From Halichoerus grypus (Eukaryota; Chordata; Mammalia; Carnivora; Phocidae), in contig NW_027555072.1 in the NCBI RefSeq assembly GCF_964656455.1, positions 1-64,000 of the forward strand: 64,000 nt of DNA, in the 5' to 3' direction. The notes below the pieces were generated by a model that ran no database searches, was not told where the DNA came from, and worked only from the letters and a program-made list of their open reading frames with translations. Made by a program: the position numbers and the translations under genes. Positions 1 through 10,929 of this stretch are shown piece after piece (positions within the stretch are counted from its first letter, which is position 1; each line of letters opens with the position of its first letter).

Positions 1-559
1 AATCGTGGAAGAAAAACTGGAGGAAAAAGTTCTAATCTTCTGAGAAGGGAATGGATAGATTACAGAAACTATGGAGAAGTAAGAACAATGTTATTACCCC
101 CCAAAATACTAGAACCAACTATTAAATGGGGCCTGTGACCCTTTTAGAAAAAAACAAATGCTATTAAAATGTAGCATAAACTCATTAACAATTTCTGTCT
201 AAAATAATTCAAAGGTATGCCTGGGCCATTATAGAAAGTATCTTCCATTCATTCCAACAAAGAACAAATTCATCAAATGAAACCATGTCTTGTTCCACAC
301 TGAGAGATGAGGTGAGGACACAGACGGGCTGCTTCTCGGGCCACGTGTATCCCAAGTGTGATCTCTAGCTGTTTTCCACAAGACTATACTTGGAGAAAGC
401 ATCACACTTAAAAGAAAGACAACTTTTAAGTAAAAAGTTAAAGCAAAGACAATAATAAACTAAAAAGGATTATGAGGGGGAAGGGAAATGTTCTGGAAAC
501 TATTTCAAAGTTAACTAGCTGTAATAATTGAAAATGTTTTACACGCAGAGGAACATATT
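1..559. other. Unannotated A+T-rich sequence
   Basis: No repeat family, exon-like frame or RNA gene is recognised here. Stops are dense in all frames. It ends at the target-site duplication of the first SINE. Confidence 0.5.
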
Positions 560-574
560 TAGATGGGGCTTTTA

Positions 575-781
575 TTTTTTTTTTATTTTTTTTTTTAAAG
601 ATTTTATTTATTTGAGAGAGAGAGAATGAGAGCGAGTGAGCACATGAGGGAGGGGAGGGTCAGAGGGAGAAGCAGACTCCCCGCCGAGCAGGGAGCCCGA
701 TGTGGGACTCGATCCCGGGACTCCAGGATCATGACCTGAGCCGAAGGCAGTCGCTTAACCAACTGAGCCACCCAGGCGCCC
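575..781 (-). mobile_element. Can-SINE (SINEC), reverse orientation, young
   Basis: Carnivore SINE derived from a tRNA-Lys-like RNA. It is transcribed by RNA polymerase III from an internal A/B-box promoter and mobilised by L1 enzymes (family knowledge). Read on the minus strand it has the tRNA-like head (GGGCGCCTGGGTGGCTCAG), a CT-rich body (seen here as GA repeats at 616-650) and an A-rich tail (poly-T at 575-598). A 15-bp target-site duplication, TAGATGGGGCTTTTA, flanks it at 560-574 and 782-796. It shares head and body variants with the SINE at 12150, so the two belong to one subfamily. Confidence 0.95.
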
Positions 782-796
782 TAGATGGGGCTTTTA

Positions 797-2213
797 AAAA
801 CTATTTGAATATATGTTACACTGATGAAGGAAAATACTTATTTTTTATTCTTCCAAAGGGCATAAACAGGACCAGTAGTTGGAATTTACAATAAGACTGA
901 TTTGGGTTCAACTTAAGACAGAATTTGTAATAATCGTAAATATTCAGAAATTGATTTTTTTGCTTCAAAATCATATCATATCCTTTATTTGACAGCATCT
1001 TTGAGTATTTCAGTGTTCAAAATAAGCATGCCTTTGAAAAAGGATTTCTACCTCAGAGAATTCATGCTCAAGCTTTAACACACATATTTTCAGATATGTG
1101 TACCAATACACTGAAGCATTGTTTACAAAAGCCATCTACATAAGTTACTTTTAGAAATCCATACAAATGCATGGTAGGCAGCAGTTGCAAGAATAAGGGA
1201 GATCTATATGACAGGCTATTTCAGTATTAAGTAAAAACAATTACAGAACATTATGCCAAGTTTGATCTCATTTGTGTAAAATTAAAAGGATATTTGTGTG
1301 TATTTTACATTATCATATGCTTAAATATGCATAGAAAAATTCTAATTTGCCTAAGAATCATGGTGCTTTTTCTAGACAAACTGGAAACCAGAAGAATTAC
1401 TTTTCTCTTTACAACTTTAGAACCATTTCCACTATTTTAAAAACCACGAATATATATTTTTTAATATATAAACTAATGAAAATGTATTGCCTTTGTTATT
1501 AGAAATCTTATATAATTTTCTAATTTTATGTATATATCCTATCATTATACCTATATTGCTTATATTGTATCTGTATTATATACAATTACTATATCTAATA
1601 TAATTATCTAATATTAATTATTATCAAAGACATAGTATTTCAGATAATCTATTTTGCAGCAGGACTAGAATCTTCTGCAGTTTTCTAGATGTGAACTCTG
1701 AATGAAAACTCAACATCTCTGAGCCAAAAATTTATTTTCTGTGATGTAAGGAGAGCTGATAAATCAGAATGAGGCATTTACAACTGAGAAAGGATTATCT
1801 ATTTTCCTTAATTCTCCTAATAAAAATTTATTAATGTGTACTAAGCTTGAAAAGGCTTATTATAACAGAATGAATATACCCTGGATACAAGGGAGAGTCT
1901 CCCAATCAGCACCTGGAATTTGATCATTCCCATACAGACATAATAAATTATTTACATTTTCTAAGAGTTTCTAACACTTTTCCTATTATCTCTCTTTTAG
2001 TTTGACCAAGCTGCTTCAAACCTTAATGTGAATAAAAATTCCTATATAGAGATGTACACACAATATTATGCATGCTGTGTTTTATGGGTAATTAAGAGAC
2101 ATTATTTTCTTTTTACATGCTAGCTAAAAATCGATTATGTATGCATATTTATGTAATAGGTTTTTAATTAGCTTATAAAATATATAATATATATAAAATA
2201 CATATGAAGTATT
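797..2213. other. A+T-rich intergenic or intronic sequence
   Basis: No gene or confident repeat is seen. The stretch 1440-1630 is especially A+T-rich and low in complexity, with repeated TATAT/TAATA words. Confidence 0.5.
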
Positions 2214-2235
2214 TTGTGTGTGTGTGTGTGTGTAT
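2214..2235. repeat. (TG)n microsatellite
   Basis: About ten TG units, with one TA interruption near the end, lie directly before the start of an LTR-like repeat. Confidence 0.85.
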
Positions 2236-2669
2236 GTAGTGGGTTGAATTGTAGTCCCCAAAGGATAAGTTGGCCCAAAACCTTGGAATGTGACTTAATT
2301 TGGAATAAGGGTCTTTGCAATATAATTAAGGCAAGGATCTTGAAATAAGATCCTTTTGGATTAGGGTAGGCCCTAAATCCAAGCCAAGTGTCCTTATAAG
2401 AGACAGAAGAGAAAAGACACAGAGACAAAGACCACATGAAGATGCAGTTACGCCACCACAAATCAAGGACACCAGGCGCCACCAGATGCTGGAAGAAGTG
2501 AGGAGTGGTTCTTTCTTATGAACTTCAGGGGAAGCATGGCCCCACTATACCCTGACACCTTGATTTCAGATGTCTGGCTTCCAGCACTGTGAGAGAAGAA
2601 ATTTCTGTTGTTTTAAGTCACCAAGTCTGTTGCTACTTCGTTACGATGGCCCTAGGAAACTGATGCAAT
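2236..2669 (+). mobile_element. MLT1-type (MLT1C-like) solo LTR
   Basis: About 430 bp resembling the non-coding long terminal repeat of the mammalian MaLR retrotransposons. Seen in order: GGGTTGAATTGTAGTCCCC near the start, AATGTGACTTAATTTGGAA, a GTCCTTATAAGAGACAG block, TGACACCTTGATTTC and CTTCCAGCACTGTGAGAG near the polyadenylation region, and a closing CCCTAGGAAACTGATGCA. No internal retroviral sequence adjoins it, so it looks like a solo LTR left by recombination. The subfamily is assigned from memory of the consensus; the MaLR assignment is firmer. Confidence 0.75.
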
Positions 2670-3118
2670 ATCTATACATAATGACCACAACTGTGCTATC
2701 CTAATTGGATCATTTCTGAGAATAAAAGGGGGCACAATCATTAATGACATTGAGACAGTAGGGTTAAATAGGAGTGCTTGTGACAATCTGGGACATATGA
2801 TCATTTAATGCGCGAAACACGAGACCGCACTGTAATAATGTCTATAAAACGGTTAACAGAGCATCTGTGATAGAATATGTCTTCAGTAAAAGTAACTCTG
2901 ACTCTGTGTTATATGTAATAATAGTATAGAAGGGACCGAGGCCCAAGAAGTGTGGACTATCTGACCAGGTTTACGGGGTGGAGGCTGGGCAAAGGAAAGA
3001 CAGGAAAATGGAGCTGGAGAGGAAGGGAAATGATTGGCCAATGGAGGGCTTCTCCGTGCTACTAGTCAGACAAGTGTTAAGAACTCTGATGACTAATCTG
3101 TTCCCAGCTCTCCTGAGT
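2670..3118. other. No feature recognised
   Basis: Unique-looking sequence between the LTR and an old SINE. No splice-bounded open frame or known repeat is seen. Confidence 0.45.
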
Positions 3119-3132
3119 CCCCTGATACTTCT

Positions 3133-3325
3133 TTCTTTTCCTTCTTTCTTTCTTCTTCTTCTTCTTCTTTTTTTTTTTTTAAGTAGGTGCCATACCCAGT
3201 GCAAAGCCCAATGCAGGTAGCCCAATATGGGGTTTGGACTCACAACTCTGAGATCATGACCTGAGCTGAGATCACGAATCTGACACTTAACCGACTGAGC
3301 CCCCCCAGGCACTTCAAACCGCAAC
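3133..3325 (-). mobile_element. Old Can-SINE, reverse orientation
   Basis: Minus-strand SINEC with poly-T and CTT repeats (3133-3180) as its tail, followed by the short-body form found in older copies: GAGATCATGACCTGAGCTGAG, then ACTTAACCGACTGAGCC and CCAGGCAC. It lacks the long CT-rich body of the young copies. Possible degraded target duplications lie at 3119-3132 and 3326-3339 (12 of 14 matching). Confidence 0.8.
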
Positions 3326-3399
3326 CCCCCATACTTCTTGTACGCTGAGGATGTGAGGAATGACTGTCTTACTCCCTACTTATAGCTAACGTTCAAGGT

Positions 3400-3447
3400 C
3401 TGCATGACTGGGAAAATCTTACCCCAGCTGCATGACTGGGAAAATCT
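3400..3447. repeat. 28-bp tandem duplication
   Basis: The 20-mer CTGCATGACTGGGAAAATCT occurs at 3400-3419 and again at 3428-3447, a two-copy direct repeat with a 28-bp period. Confidence 0.85.
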
Positions 3448-3599
3448 GTCCCAGTCCACTGTTGAGTTGTAAAATGTATTATCACTATCGATTTGAAAGA
3501 CTAAATGAGAAAATGCCAGCCGGTGTGAGACTGGATTTCTGAGGGAAATTATTGTTATCCAACCCTCTGACAAGAACATCGTCGTCTGAGAACTGAGCA

Positions 3600-3690
3600 A
3601 TACCTTGGCCAACCAGTCAGATTCTTTATTTTGCAGTTGAAGAAACAGAGACCCAGCAACATTACCTCTGCCAGATAAAATGATATCTGG
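3600..3690 (-). mobile_element. Possible MIR fragment
   Basis: TTTTGCAGTTGAAGAAACAG followed by AGACCCAGC resembles the reverse complement of the MIR core. The match is short and diverged. Confidence 0.35.
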
Positions 3691-4004
3691 AACAGTTGTA
3701 ATAATCACTCAATTTTTATGTCAAAATATTTGGTGGATTTTGTCCTTATTTTTGTGTATCCGTATTGAGTGTGCCTAAGAAATCAAGGTACTGTATGGAA
3801 GGCATTTCATTTTTGCTGGTTATCAAAATAGTTCATAAATAATATAGAAGTACTTGTCCCCATTGCCTTCAAGATATCAAATTATTAATCCAGTACAAAA
3901 AATCTGCACTCAAGGGACCTATGCATATCTGACTACAGAGAGTGAACAGCCCTCTACAATTCCTAACTTTAGGACAAGACATTAAAAATGTGGTTTTTAA
4001 ATAA

Positions 4005-4180
4005 TTAGAAAGTTACTTTGTGCTAACCATATTCCAGTTATGTCCAAAGCAGTTTCCATACGTTATCTTTTGATGGCCCCATTATGTTGATAGGAGGTTT
4101 CCATTTTACCGATGAGCAAAGGGAAGCTTAGGGATAGGACACAGTTTGCATGGAGCCCACATTCAATGACTGTGGTGTAC
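4005..4180 (-). mobile_element. MIR SINE remnant
   Basis: Ancient mammalian tRNA-derived SINE, reverse orientation. Seen: a TTTCCATACGTTATCTTTTG block, then CCATTTTACCGATGAGCAAAG and a further diverged stretch ending near 4180. It has no coding capacity. Confidence 0.6.
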
Positions 4181-5467
4181 CAGGGCATTGTACTAAAAAC
4201 TCAAATTCCTAGCCTCAAGAGGATCTTATTCACAAGCCTGAAGAAAGACTCTATTCAAGTCCCCTTGTACTTCTAAGTATCGGCCAGACAAAAATATTGC
4301 TAAAATGTTTTCCATTTCTAAAATCTAAGAATCCAAAATTCATAATAACTAGGTAGATATACTCAGACACTTCTATAATTAATGAATATCTACTTTCCCC
4401 TTTTAAATTTTAATGCAGAAAAGTCAAGGAGGGTGAAAATCTGTTGAATGTGCTAAAAATTTTATTCAGTTTTTAGTCTATTTCTTCATAGGACAACTGA
4501 TTCTTATGCTCATTGCAAATGATTCATTTCAATGGGCAGATAATTAAGGTGTCACACTATATGCCAGTCAATCTTGAGACTAAGGTAAGAAGAAGAATTG
4601 AGAACCACTGTTTATTTCAGTTCTTCTGATTGGTCACAAATTAAATCATTTTACTGGTTGGAATAGGAAGATGGTTGAAAACACATGTTCTTCTAATATA
4701 ATTCAGTCTTTTGGCAAGAAGTTACTGCGTGTATCAGCATGCATCACAGAAACTTTCCCAAGATGTCTGCTATCCTATACATAATCCCACTTTGACCACT
4801 CTAAGAAATAATTCTCTTATTTTATTACATACCTCTGCTTCCAGGAGAGCTAGAGTTGGCGACTTCTCTTTCTCCTCCCCTTCTTCCTCCCCCTCCTCTT
4901 CCTCGTCCTTCTAAAACATATAGAGTGGCACTGCTAAAATAGAAATTAAAACTTATAATGTTCTTAAATAAACCAGAAACAAATGTCTAGGCTAATTTAA
5001 GAACTGTGAGCATTATATTTAACTCTGAACATCTGCTTACCAGGATGAAATAAGAAGGATAATAGTATCTGGTATAAGAAAATATATCAATTAGTCAAGT
5101 GATAAGAAGTAAGCAACTTACCCCTGGGTCATTTTGCATGAGATATTTGTACAACGTAATATACCATTAACTTTAAAATATCTTTCACAATGATTTATAC
5201 CTAACGCATTCTTTATGTTACTTTCAGTGCACCTATGAATAATTGCCATATTGTTCTTTGACTACTTTATAGGAAAAAAATATAGAGTTTGGGTTTAAAT
5301 CGCTATTTACTAACATATGTTTATGAGGATAAAATTATATAGATATGAAGGTACTTTGAAAATAATAGCAGTTATTACCATCAGCATAGAATACCCAGCT
5401 TCCTTCCTTCATATATTTCAGTTATGTGAAAACACCATTTGGAGGCTTTAGCTCCTGATGGGAATAT
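4181..5467. other. No gene recognised; short pyrimidine tract
   Basis: Mostly A+T-rich unique sequence. A CT-rich tract (CTCC/TTCC words) runs from about 4868 to 4912. No family or exon is recognised. Confidence 0.45.
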
Positions 5468-5481
5468 ACAGCTTTATATAT

Positions 5482-5700
5482 ATGAGTGTATATGTGTATA
5501 TGTAAAAATGTATATATATGTAGAGAGAGAGAGTGCAAGTGTGGGGGGAGGGGTAGAGGGAGAGGAAGAGAGAGAATCTTAAGCAGGCTCCACTCTCAGA
5601 GTGGAGCCTGACATGGGGCTCAATTTCATGACCCTGAGATCATGACCTGAGCTGAAATCAAGAGTTGGAGGCTTAACTGACTGAGCCACCCAGGCGCCCC
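5482..5700 (-). mobile_element. Can-SINE, reverse orientation, microsatellite tail
   Basis: Head read on the minus strand: GGGGCGCCTGGGTGGCTCAG (5681-5700). GA repeats at 5522-5533 are the CT-rich body. The tail is not plain poly-T but a TA/TG microsatellite (5482-5520), so the A-tail has mutated into a dinucleotide repeat. Degraded flanking duplicates, ACAGCTTTATATAT near 5468 and TGTAGCTTTTTATA at 5701, fit a target-site duplication. Middle-aged by divergence. Confidence 0.88.
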
Positions 5701-5730
5701 TGTAGCTTTTTATATTTTAATGGTTTTTCT

Positions 5731-5951
5731 GTCTGAGGTGAGAAAAGCAACATGAACAACTATATGTATCTCTCCTTGAATTGTACATGAGAAGAAAAAA
5801 GTAACAGTTACTTTGAAAGCTGTCATTCTTACAGAATGAACAGAAAAAAGTAACTGTTACTTTTTTCTTCTCATGTACAGTTCAAGGAGAGATACATATA
5901 GTAGTTTGCTTTGCTTTGATTTCCCCTTTGCTCACCTCAGTTTCAGACTAA
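5731..5951. repeat. Long near-perfect inverted repeat (hairpin)
   Basis: Arms 5759-5812 and 5849-5902 are 54 bp each and reverse-complementary at 53 positions. Weaker complementarity extends outward: GTCTGAGGTGAGAAAAGCAA at 5731 pairs with a TTTGCTCACCTCAG block ending near 5945. The apex is partly self-complementary (CTGTCATTCT with AGAATGAACAG). No terminal motif of a known MITE is recognised, and there is no open frame. It could be a fold-back inversion from replication template switching, an unrecognised palindromic element, or a hairpin transcript source. Confidence 0.9.
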
Positions 5952-6984
5952 GAAGAGTTAATAAGAATGAACTCTCTGGAATGGGAACTGAATTCTTAAG
6001 GTCCTGAACTGGCCAAACTGCTGGGATGATTCATAAAAATTCTCAGTAAAGAGAATGAGTTGATTCTGGAAACTATGAGTGATATTTTGATCAAAGGTAA
6101 TGGAATGCATTAAAACAAGAACATTTCCTTTTCAGTTATTAGTTCTCTGATTATGGTTTTTCTGTGTTCTAGAACATGTGAAGATTATTACAAAATGTTG
6201 TGCTAAGGACCTTAACTGAAATTCCAGCCTTTATTCACTCTGTGCAGCTTTTAAATTGGAATCTGTAAACAGATAATTTTATGCATGCTTTGTTTTAATT
6301 AGGTAAACATACAAATTTAAAGGTCACATATTTGAAGTAGATCCCATTAGGCAGAGAAATGTTTTCTGGTCTATCAACAACAAACAGCAATGATTGAGGT
6401 TGATCTTAAGAGAATTTAAAAACTAATAGAAATTAATTAAATATTAAATCTTTCCTAGATTATTAGTCACTGTAGATTAAATGTGAACTTGAGAAGGAGG
6501 GAGAGACTACTGATGCCTAATTATGAGTTTCTCATGGCCTAAATAGCCCTCTCTTTCCTCCAGAAAGCTGTCATTCTTACCCTCCCTCCACTATGCTTAA
6601 AAACATTTATCAGCAGATAAGGCAGGACAGGGAGGGGGACAGGAGGAGGGAGAGAGAAGGTGGCAGAGGCAGACCTCAAAAGTGACTTCAATGTGAAACC
6701 CATGCATTGCACTCAAAAGCAGAGCACGGTAAACTAACAAAAGACTGCCTAAACTATCTTGTCAAAATAAAGTCATATTGGAATGCAGTTAAAAATGTTT
6801 GCTTACTTTTGTTAGTACACTTAAATACAATTTAATATTTTCAGTATGTTCCCTTTTCACGATATTACTAAGCTGTTTAGCAATTTCAGACAAAGTCAGT
6901 GTCTCGGGACCTAACACAGTACCTGGTAAATAAGGGAACAACAGCAAAAGCAACCAGCACACCAACTAACCTTAACTGAAAATG
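5952..6984. other. No gene recognised
   Basis: Unique-looking sequence. An 18-mer from the upstream hairpin apex (GAAAGCTGTCATTCTTAC) recurs at 6563-6580. A purine-rich GGGAGG tract lies at about 6630-6665. Confidence 0.45.
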
Positions 6985-7195
6985 CTCCCTGTATTAGGCC
7001 CTGTTCTAAGCAATTTTACATATAATAACACACTTAATAGTCATAATTACACAATGAAGTAAGTATAATTAGCATCCCCATTTTACAGTTGGAAAAAAAA
7101 CACTGAGGCACAGAGAACTTAAGAAAATCAGATCACGAAGCTGATGAGCGGAGCTGCCAGGATTTGAACACAGAAGCCCATGCTCTTAGGGAATC
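6985..7195 (-). mobile_element. MIR SINE remnant
   Basis: Clear reverse-orientation MIR: CCCCATTTTACAGTTGG, then ACTGAGGCACAGAGAACTTA, CCAGGATTTGAACACAG and CCCATGCTCTTAG in the expected order and spacing. Near full length for the family. Confidence 0.85.
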
Positions 7196-7299
7196 ATCTA
7201 TCATAAATCTTAGCAAAACATAAATTGTTTAGCAGCTCATGTTACTTGATCCATTCACATCCCAAATATGGGCGACTTCTATCACTTATATTAGTAATC

Positions 7300-7490
7300 A
7301 TTCATTCAGTCACCATTTACCATGGGCTGAACATTGGTATGTATTTCACATAAGTAGTCTCCCCATCTGACATTCAGAGAAACCGAGACTCAGAATGTTT
7401 AAATTACTTAATTAAAGTGACATAGCTGGTGAGTTCAATACGTAAGCATTCAAATATGGCGACTTCTGCCTTCCCAATACTGTCTCCCCT
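7300..7490 (-). mobile_element. MIR SINE remnant
   Basis: Reverse-orientation MIR following closely on the previous one. Seen: CCCCATCTGACATTCAGAG, AACCGAGACTCAGA, GTGACATAGCTGGTGAGTTC. More diverged than its neighbour. Confidence 0.7.
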
Positions 7491-7981
7491 GGTGGATAGT
7501 TATAAAGTAACTATTGCAGCTTACATCGGCAACTGGTAACAGATAAGTGATCCTTGGAAACAGGTAATTTTGAAGTTAATCTTAATTAATGCATTTTTTA
7601 TCACATGGTTAATGCACTCACTTTTTAATAACTGAAAAGGACAGTTACTCTTACCCCATCCAAATCCCTGCAGACCACTGCCAACTGACTTCAGCCAAAC
7701 TTCAAAAATCCTTCATGCAGAAAGGGGGAAGAAAAGACCATTTCCTATTTTACTTAGTTGACAGCTTAAAGTTCAAAAGTAAAATAAAAATTAGGCTTGG
7801 AACCAGATCAGAAAAGAAACTGATCAATACACTGACTGGCTTGTGGATTTTTGTTAACCCCAGCCAGACAGGACACGTGTAAACACTTGTCAGCTCTCTG
7901 GCCAACATTGCTACTTTGTTGGGTTTTTGAGATTTAAGATTGTCTCTTCCTATTACTGTATTTTCTGTAGACTGTAGTACT

Positions 7982-8000
7982 TTCTGCCACCAGGTGGCGA
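7982..8000 (+). promoter_or_regulatory. CTCF-like binding motif
   Basis: CTGCCACCAGGTGGCGATA at 7984-8002 matches the long CTCF consensus at about 15 of 19 positions, with the core CCACCAGGTGGCG intact. CTCF is an architectural factor whose motif orientation matters for chromatin loops (known). The forward-orientation core is on the plus strand. It does not lie in a recognised repeat. Binding is not shown by sequence alone. Confidence 0.5.
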
Positions 8001-8101
8001 TAGGGAGTCACAATTGCCTGTCCGTTTTCTGGGGCCTAGGGTTAGAACCCAAAAAACCATTTTTTGTAGCTACATTATCGTAAAATGATTGAGTTGTTTT
8101 A

Positions 8102-8102
<1 letters not shown>

Positions 8103-8132
<30 letters not shown>
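8103..8132. repeat. (CA)15 microsatellite
   Basis: Uninterrupted CA dinucleotides; a likely length-polymorphic marker. Confidence 0.95.
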
Positions 8133-8134
<2 letters not shown>

Positions 8135-8261
8135 GCATTAGTCAGGGCCCTGTCCAGAAAACAAAAGACAGCAAACACAAATACTGCTTACATCTTCTCT
8201 AACCAACATTTTACCAGCACCTGTAAGCACCATTAGCATTTTCAGGCAAGACAGCAGTGAT

Positions 8262-8670
8262 CTTGTACATGGGTGTTTCTCCAACCCTGGATACACATTA
8301 GGAACACCTTGAGAGCTTGAGCAATGTCCAGATTGCACCCCAGAATTTCCTAGACTGAGGCCCAGGCATCCATATTTAAAAAAACAAAAACCAGGGGCAC
8401 CTAGATGGCTCAGTTGGTTAAGCGTCTGCCTTTGGCTCAGGTCATGATCTCAGGGTCCTGGGATCAAGCCCCACATCGGGCTCCCTGCTCAGTGGGGAGC
8501 CTGCTTCTCCCTCTCCCCCTGCTCATGAGCTCTCTCTCACTCATTCACTCTTTCTCTCAAATAAATACATAAAATCTTAAAACAAAAAAATTTTTAAACA
8601 AAAATCAAAAAGCCAACTTCCCAGATAATTCTCATGTACAGCCAGGGTTGAGGCTCACTGCCACAGAGAG
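8262..8670. mobile_element. MER5A-like hAT MITE, split by a SINE
   Basis: Non-autonomous hAT-Charlie DNA transposon remnant. The left part (8262-8393) has TTTCTCCAACCCTGGATACA, CACATTAGGAACACCTTGAG and GAGGCCCAGGCATCCA. The right part (8605-8670) has CAGATAATTCTCATGTACAG and CCAGGGTTGAGGCTCACTG, close to the inverted terminal end. The Can-SINE at 8394 interrupts it, so the DNA transposon is older. Confidence 0.75.
8394..8600 (+). mobile_element. Can-SINE inserted into a MER5A element
   Basis: Starts GGGGCACCTAGATGGCTCAG. It has the tRNA-like head with B-box-like GGGATCAAGCCCC, a body ending in CTC repeats and an AAATAAATACATAAAATC tail. A-rich flanks AAAAACAAAAACCA and AAAAATCAAAAAGCCA are the degraded target duplications. 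It keeps the GG of CAGTTGGTTAAG, unlike the young subfamily with one G. Confidence 0.92.
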
Positions 8671-9654
8671 TTAGATGCTTCTTAATGGGGTTGCAGATCA
8701 TTGGAAGGGGTTATCACTGAGAACAGAATCTGCTCTTCAATTTAGTAGATTTGTAATAATGAATCAGGTTCTAGAAAACTGACTTCTGATAACATCATCA
8801 TAGGATTATCATTTATAAAGTAGAAAGTCAATATGTTAATCTACTTTGAGGAAAGAAACACCTAAATGAGCCACTGTCTGGGATAATTATATTAGTCAAA
8901 TAGATCTTCCCGGTGTAGATACCCATTCATTCATTCACAATTTAGAAGCAACAAAAACACTGGGAAAACCAAATTCTGATTTAAATTCAGATAATTTGAT
9001 GCATCTAGAAACCTAAGAAGGAACAGTAAATAATCTTCAGGGGCAACGGTAACCGCCTCAGTATGATGGTCTGATGGATCCCTCTTTGTTAAAAGGGTTG
9101 GTTCTACAGACCAAAGTAGCTCTCTCCATCAGCAAAGCCCCTCTTGCTGGGTGCGGCCAAAGGAACACTAATATTTTTTAACTCTCACCCTCTTTTCCCC
9201 CGTTTCATAATCATCAGACTCATCTGTGATAGGCTGAAGAGGATGAAAGAGTTCATTTCATTTTCCAAAGAAATCAAATCAACATAATGCATGACACACC
9301 ATCATGACGCCATAGGCGGGCAGCCTGACTCAGGATTGCTCGATACCCCAGCCACTAACCAGCACGGTGGCGGGGGGGGGGGGGGTGCACAACTGAAGGG
9401 CAGGGGAAAAGTCGATGACACCACAGCAGGCTTGGGGATGGCAGCTAAAAGGTCCCAAGCAAGTGTTTCAGGATTGCCACAGAATTAAATATGGTTCAGG
9501 TAGCAGAATTTTAAGATGTGGATTTATGAAATGAGTTGAAAAAGACACTTAGCAAGAGCAAGGCAAGATCCCAAGGTCCCAGCCGTCCTCGGATGCCTCA
9601 TTCTATAGCAGCGCTGAGACACCAGCAAACCTGTAAGGCGGCCTGCCGTGTTAG
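8671..9654. other. No gene recognised; G14 homopolymer
   Basis: Unique-looking sequence with a run of 14 G at 9372-9385. The short open frame spanning that run is low-complexity and not protein-like. Confidence 0.45.
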
Positions 9655-9835
9655 GACCTTTGCTTCCGGAATCAGATGACCTGGCAGCTGACTTAGCTCT
9701 GCCCCCTCCAACCTGTGCATTTCGAAGCACATTTCCTTTAACATCCGAGTACCTGTTTCTTCATCTGGAAAACGGAGGAAATAACTATTCTTGTCTCACA
9801 GGCCTATTGTGAGAATTTTCAAAGATAGTCCAGGC
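9655..9835 (+). mobile_element. MIR SINE remnant
   Basis: Forward MIR: the GCTGACTTAGCTCTGCC region, then TACCTGTTTCTTCATCTGGA and AACGGAGGAAATAAC, then CAGGCCTATTGTGAGAAT. Followed directly by a hAT fragment. Confidence 0.75.
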
Positions 9836-9849
9836 AAATTACAATGATT

Positions 9850-9985
9850 TGAAGGTGTAGCTCCCTGGGTCAGCAGCGTCAGCCTTGCTGGGAACTGCAA
9901 ATTGTCCAGCTCCACCCCAGACCCACTGAGTGAGAAGCTGAAGCCGGGGCCCAGTCCCCAGTGTCTCAACAAACCCTCCAGTATA
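9850..9985. mobile_element. MER5A-like hAT MITE remnant
   Basis: GGGTCAGCAGCGTCAGCC, CTGGGAACTGCAAATTGTCC, CTCCACCCCAGACCCACTGA and a closing CAAACCCTCCAG follow the order of MER5A. The outer terminal repeat is lost. Confidence 0.75.
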
Positions 9986-10929
9986 ACTAACGTTTGCAAG
10001 CAACCGATTTACAAGATAATACAGCCTGTAAAAATGGAAACAAACAGCATCCATGTTCTAATTACAGGAAGAAGGTCAGAAACACTAGGGCAGCTAAACA
10101 GGGCCTAGGGCTCGCCCAAGGCCCACCAACCTCCAGGTCTGCTTATCAGCAAAGCCCTTGCAAGATAAATGAGAGAGCAAATTTGATCCCACTAGTTGGA
10201 AATGAGTAACCTGAACTTAAGTCTGGGGAACGTATTTCATTCCTAACCTGATAGATTTGAAGCTGCTGACCCATCATCCAGCCAGCTGTGGTTTGGGAAG
10301 CAGAAGTCACGTGATAGAAACATACCCACCTAACTGACTATCCAGGAAGACAACGGGCATAATAATTTCCCACATTTGTGTCTGCCATTCTAAGGCCTCT
10401 GTGTTTCCGTAGAAACATAGAATCAGTTTCTTCTCAAAACATCGATATCATCCTTCTACCATCCAAAACATATTTTTCCTGCTCATTGTGCTCTTAAAAT
10501 ATAACTTAGTCCTCCAAAATATTAAGTCCTTAGAACATGTTGATCGTATCTCAATTCTGTCACTCTCTATCTACTGGTTGATGGTGTTCATTACAATTTC
10601 TCTGGCTGTCGTGCTTCCCTGATTATACTGTAAGACCCCTGAAGCCTCCAGATCTGTCAGTCTGTTATAGGACTATTATAGGACTCTAAACTAGATGCAT
10701 GTTCAAAAAAAGTTGTACAAGAAAGCTATTGTATATGATGGTCTATACATATTTTAACCTTATACAAATAAAAATATATTTTTTAACCATCAGATCACTA
10801 TCATTAGCTCTGTTTTAACTGAACCACTTAACATTGTGTAGTTTTGTTCCTGCTTGTTGGCTCTACACTAATTTCTAAAAATAACTAGCACATTTTACCA
10901 TACATCTAAACATTCTCCAAAGACCTGAG
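9986..10929. other. No gene recognised
   Basis: Unique-looking sequence. Short overlapping open frames in 9840-10210 mostly cross the old repeats and resemble no family I know. A weak L2-like stretch (CTGTAAGACCCCTGAAG near 10630) is too short to call. Confidence 0.45.

Noticed and set aside
2236..2669. Possible endogenous retrovirus
   Set aside because: Only LTR-like sequence is present; no gag, pol or env remnant adjoins it or the LTR at 16405.
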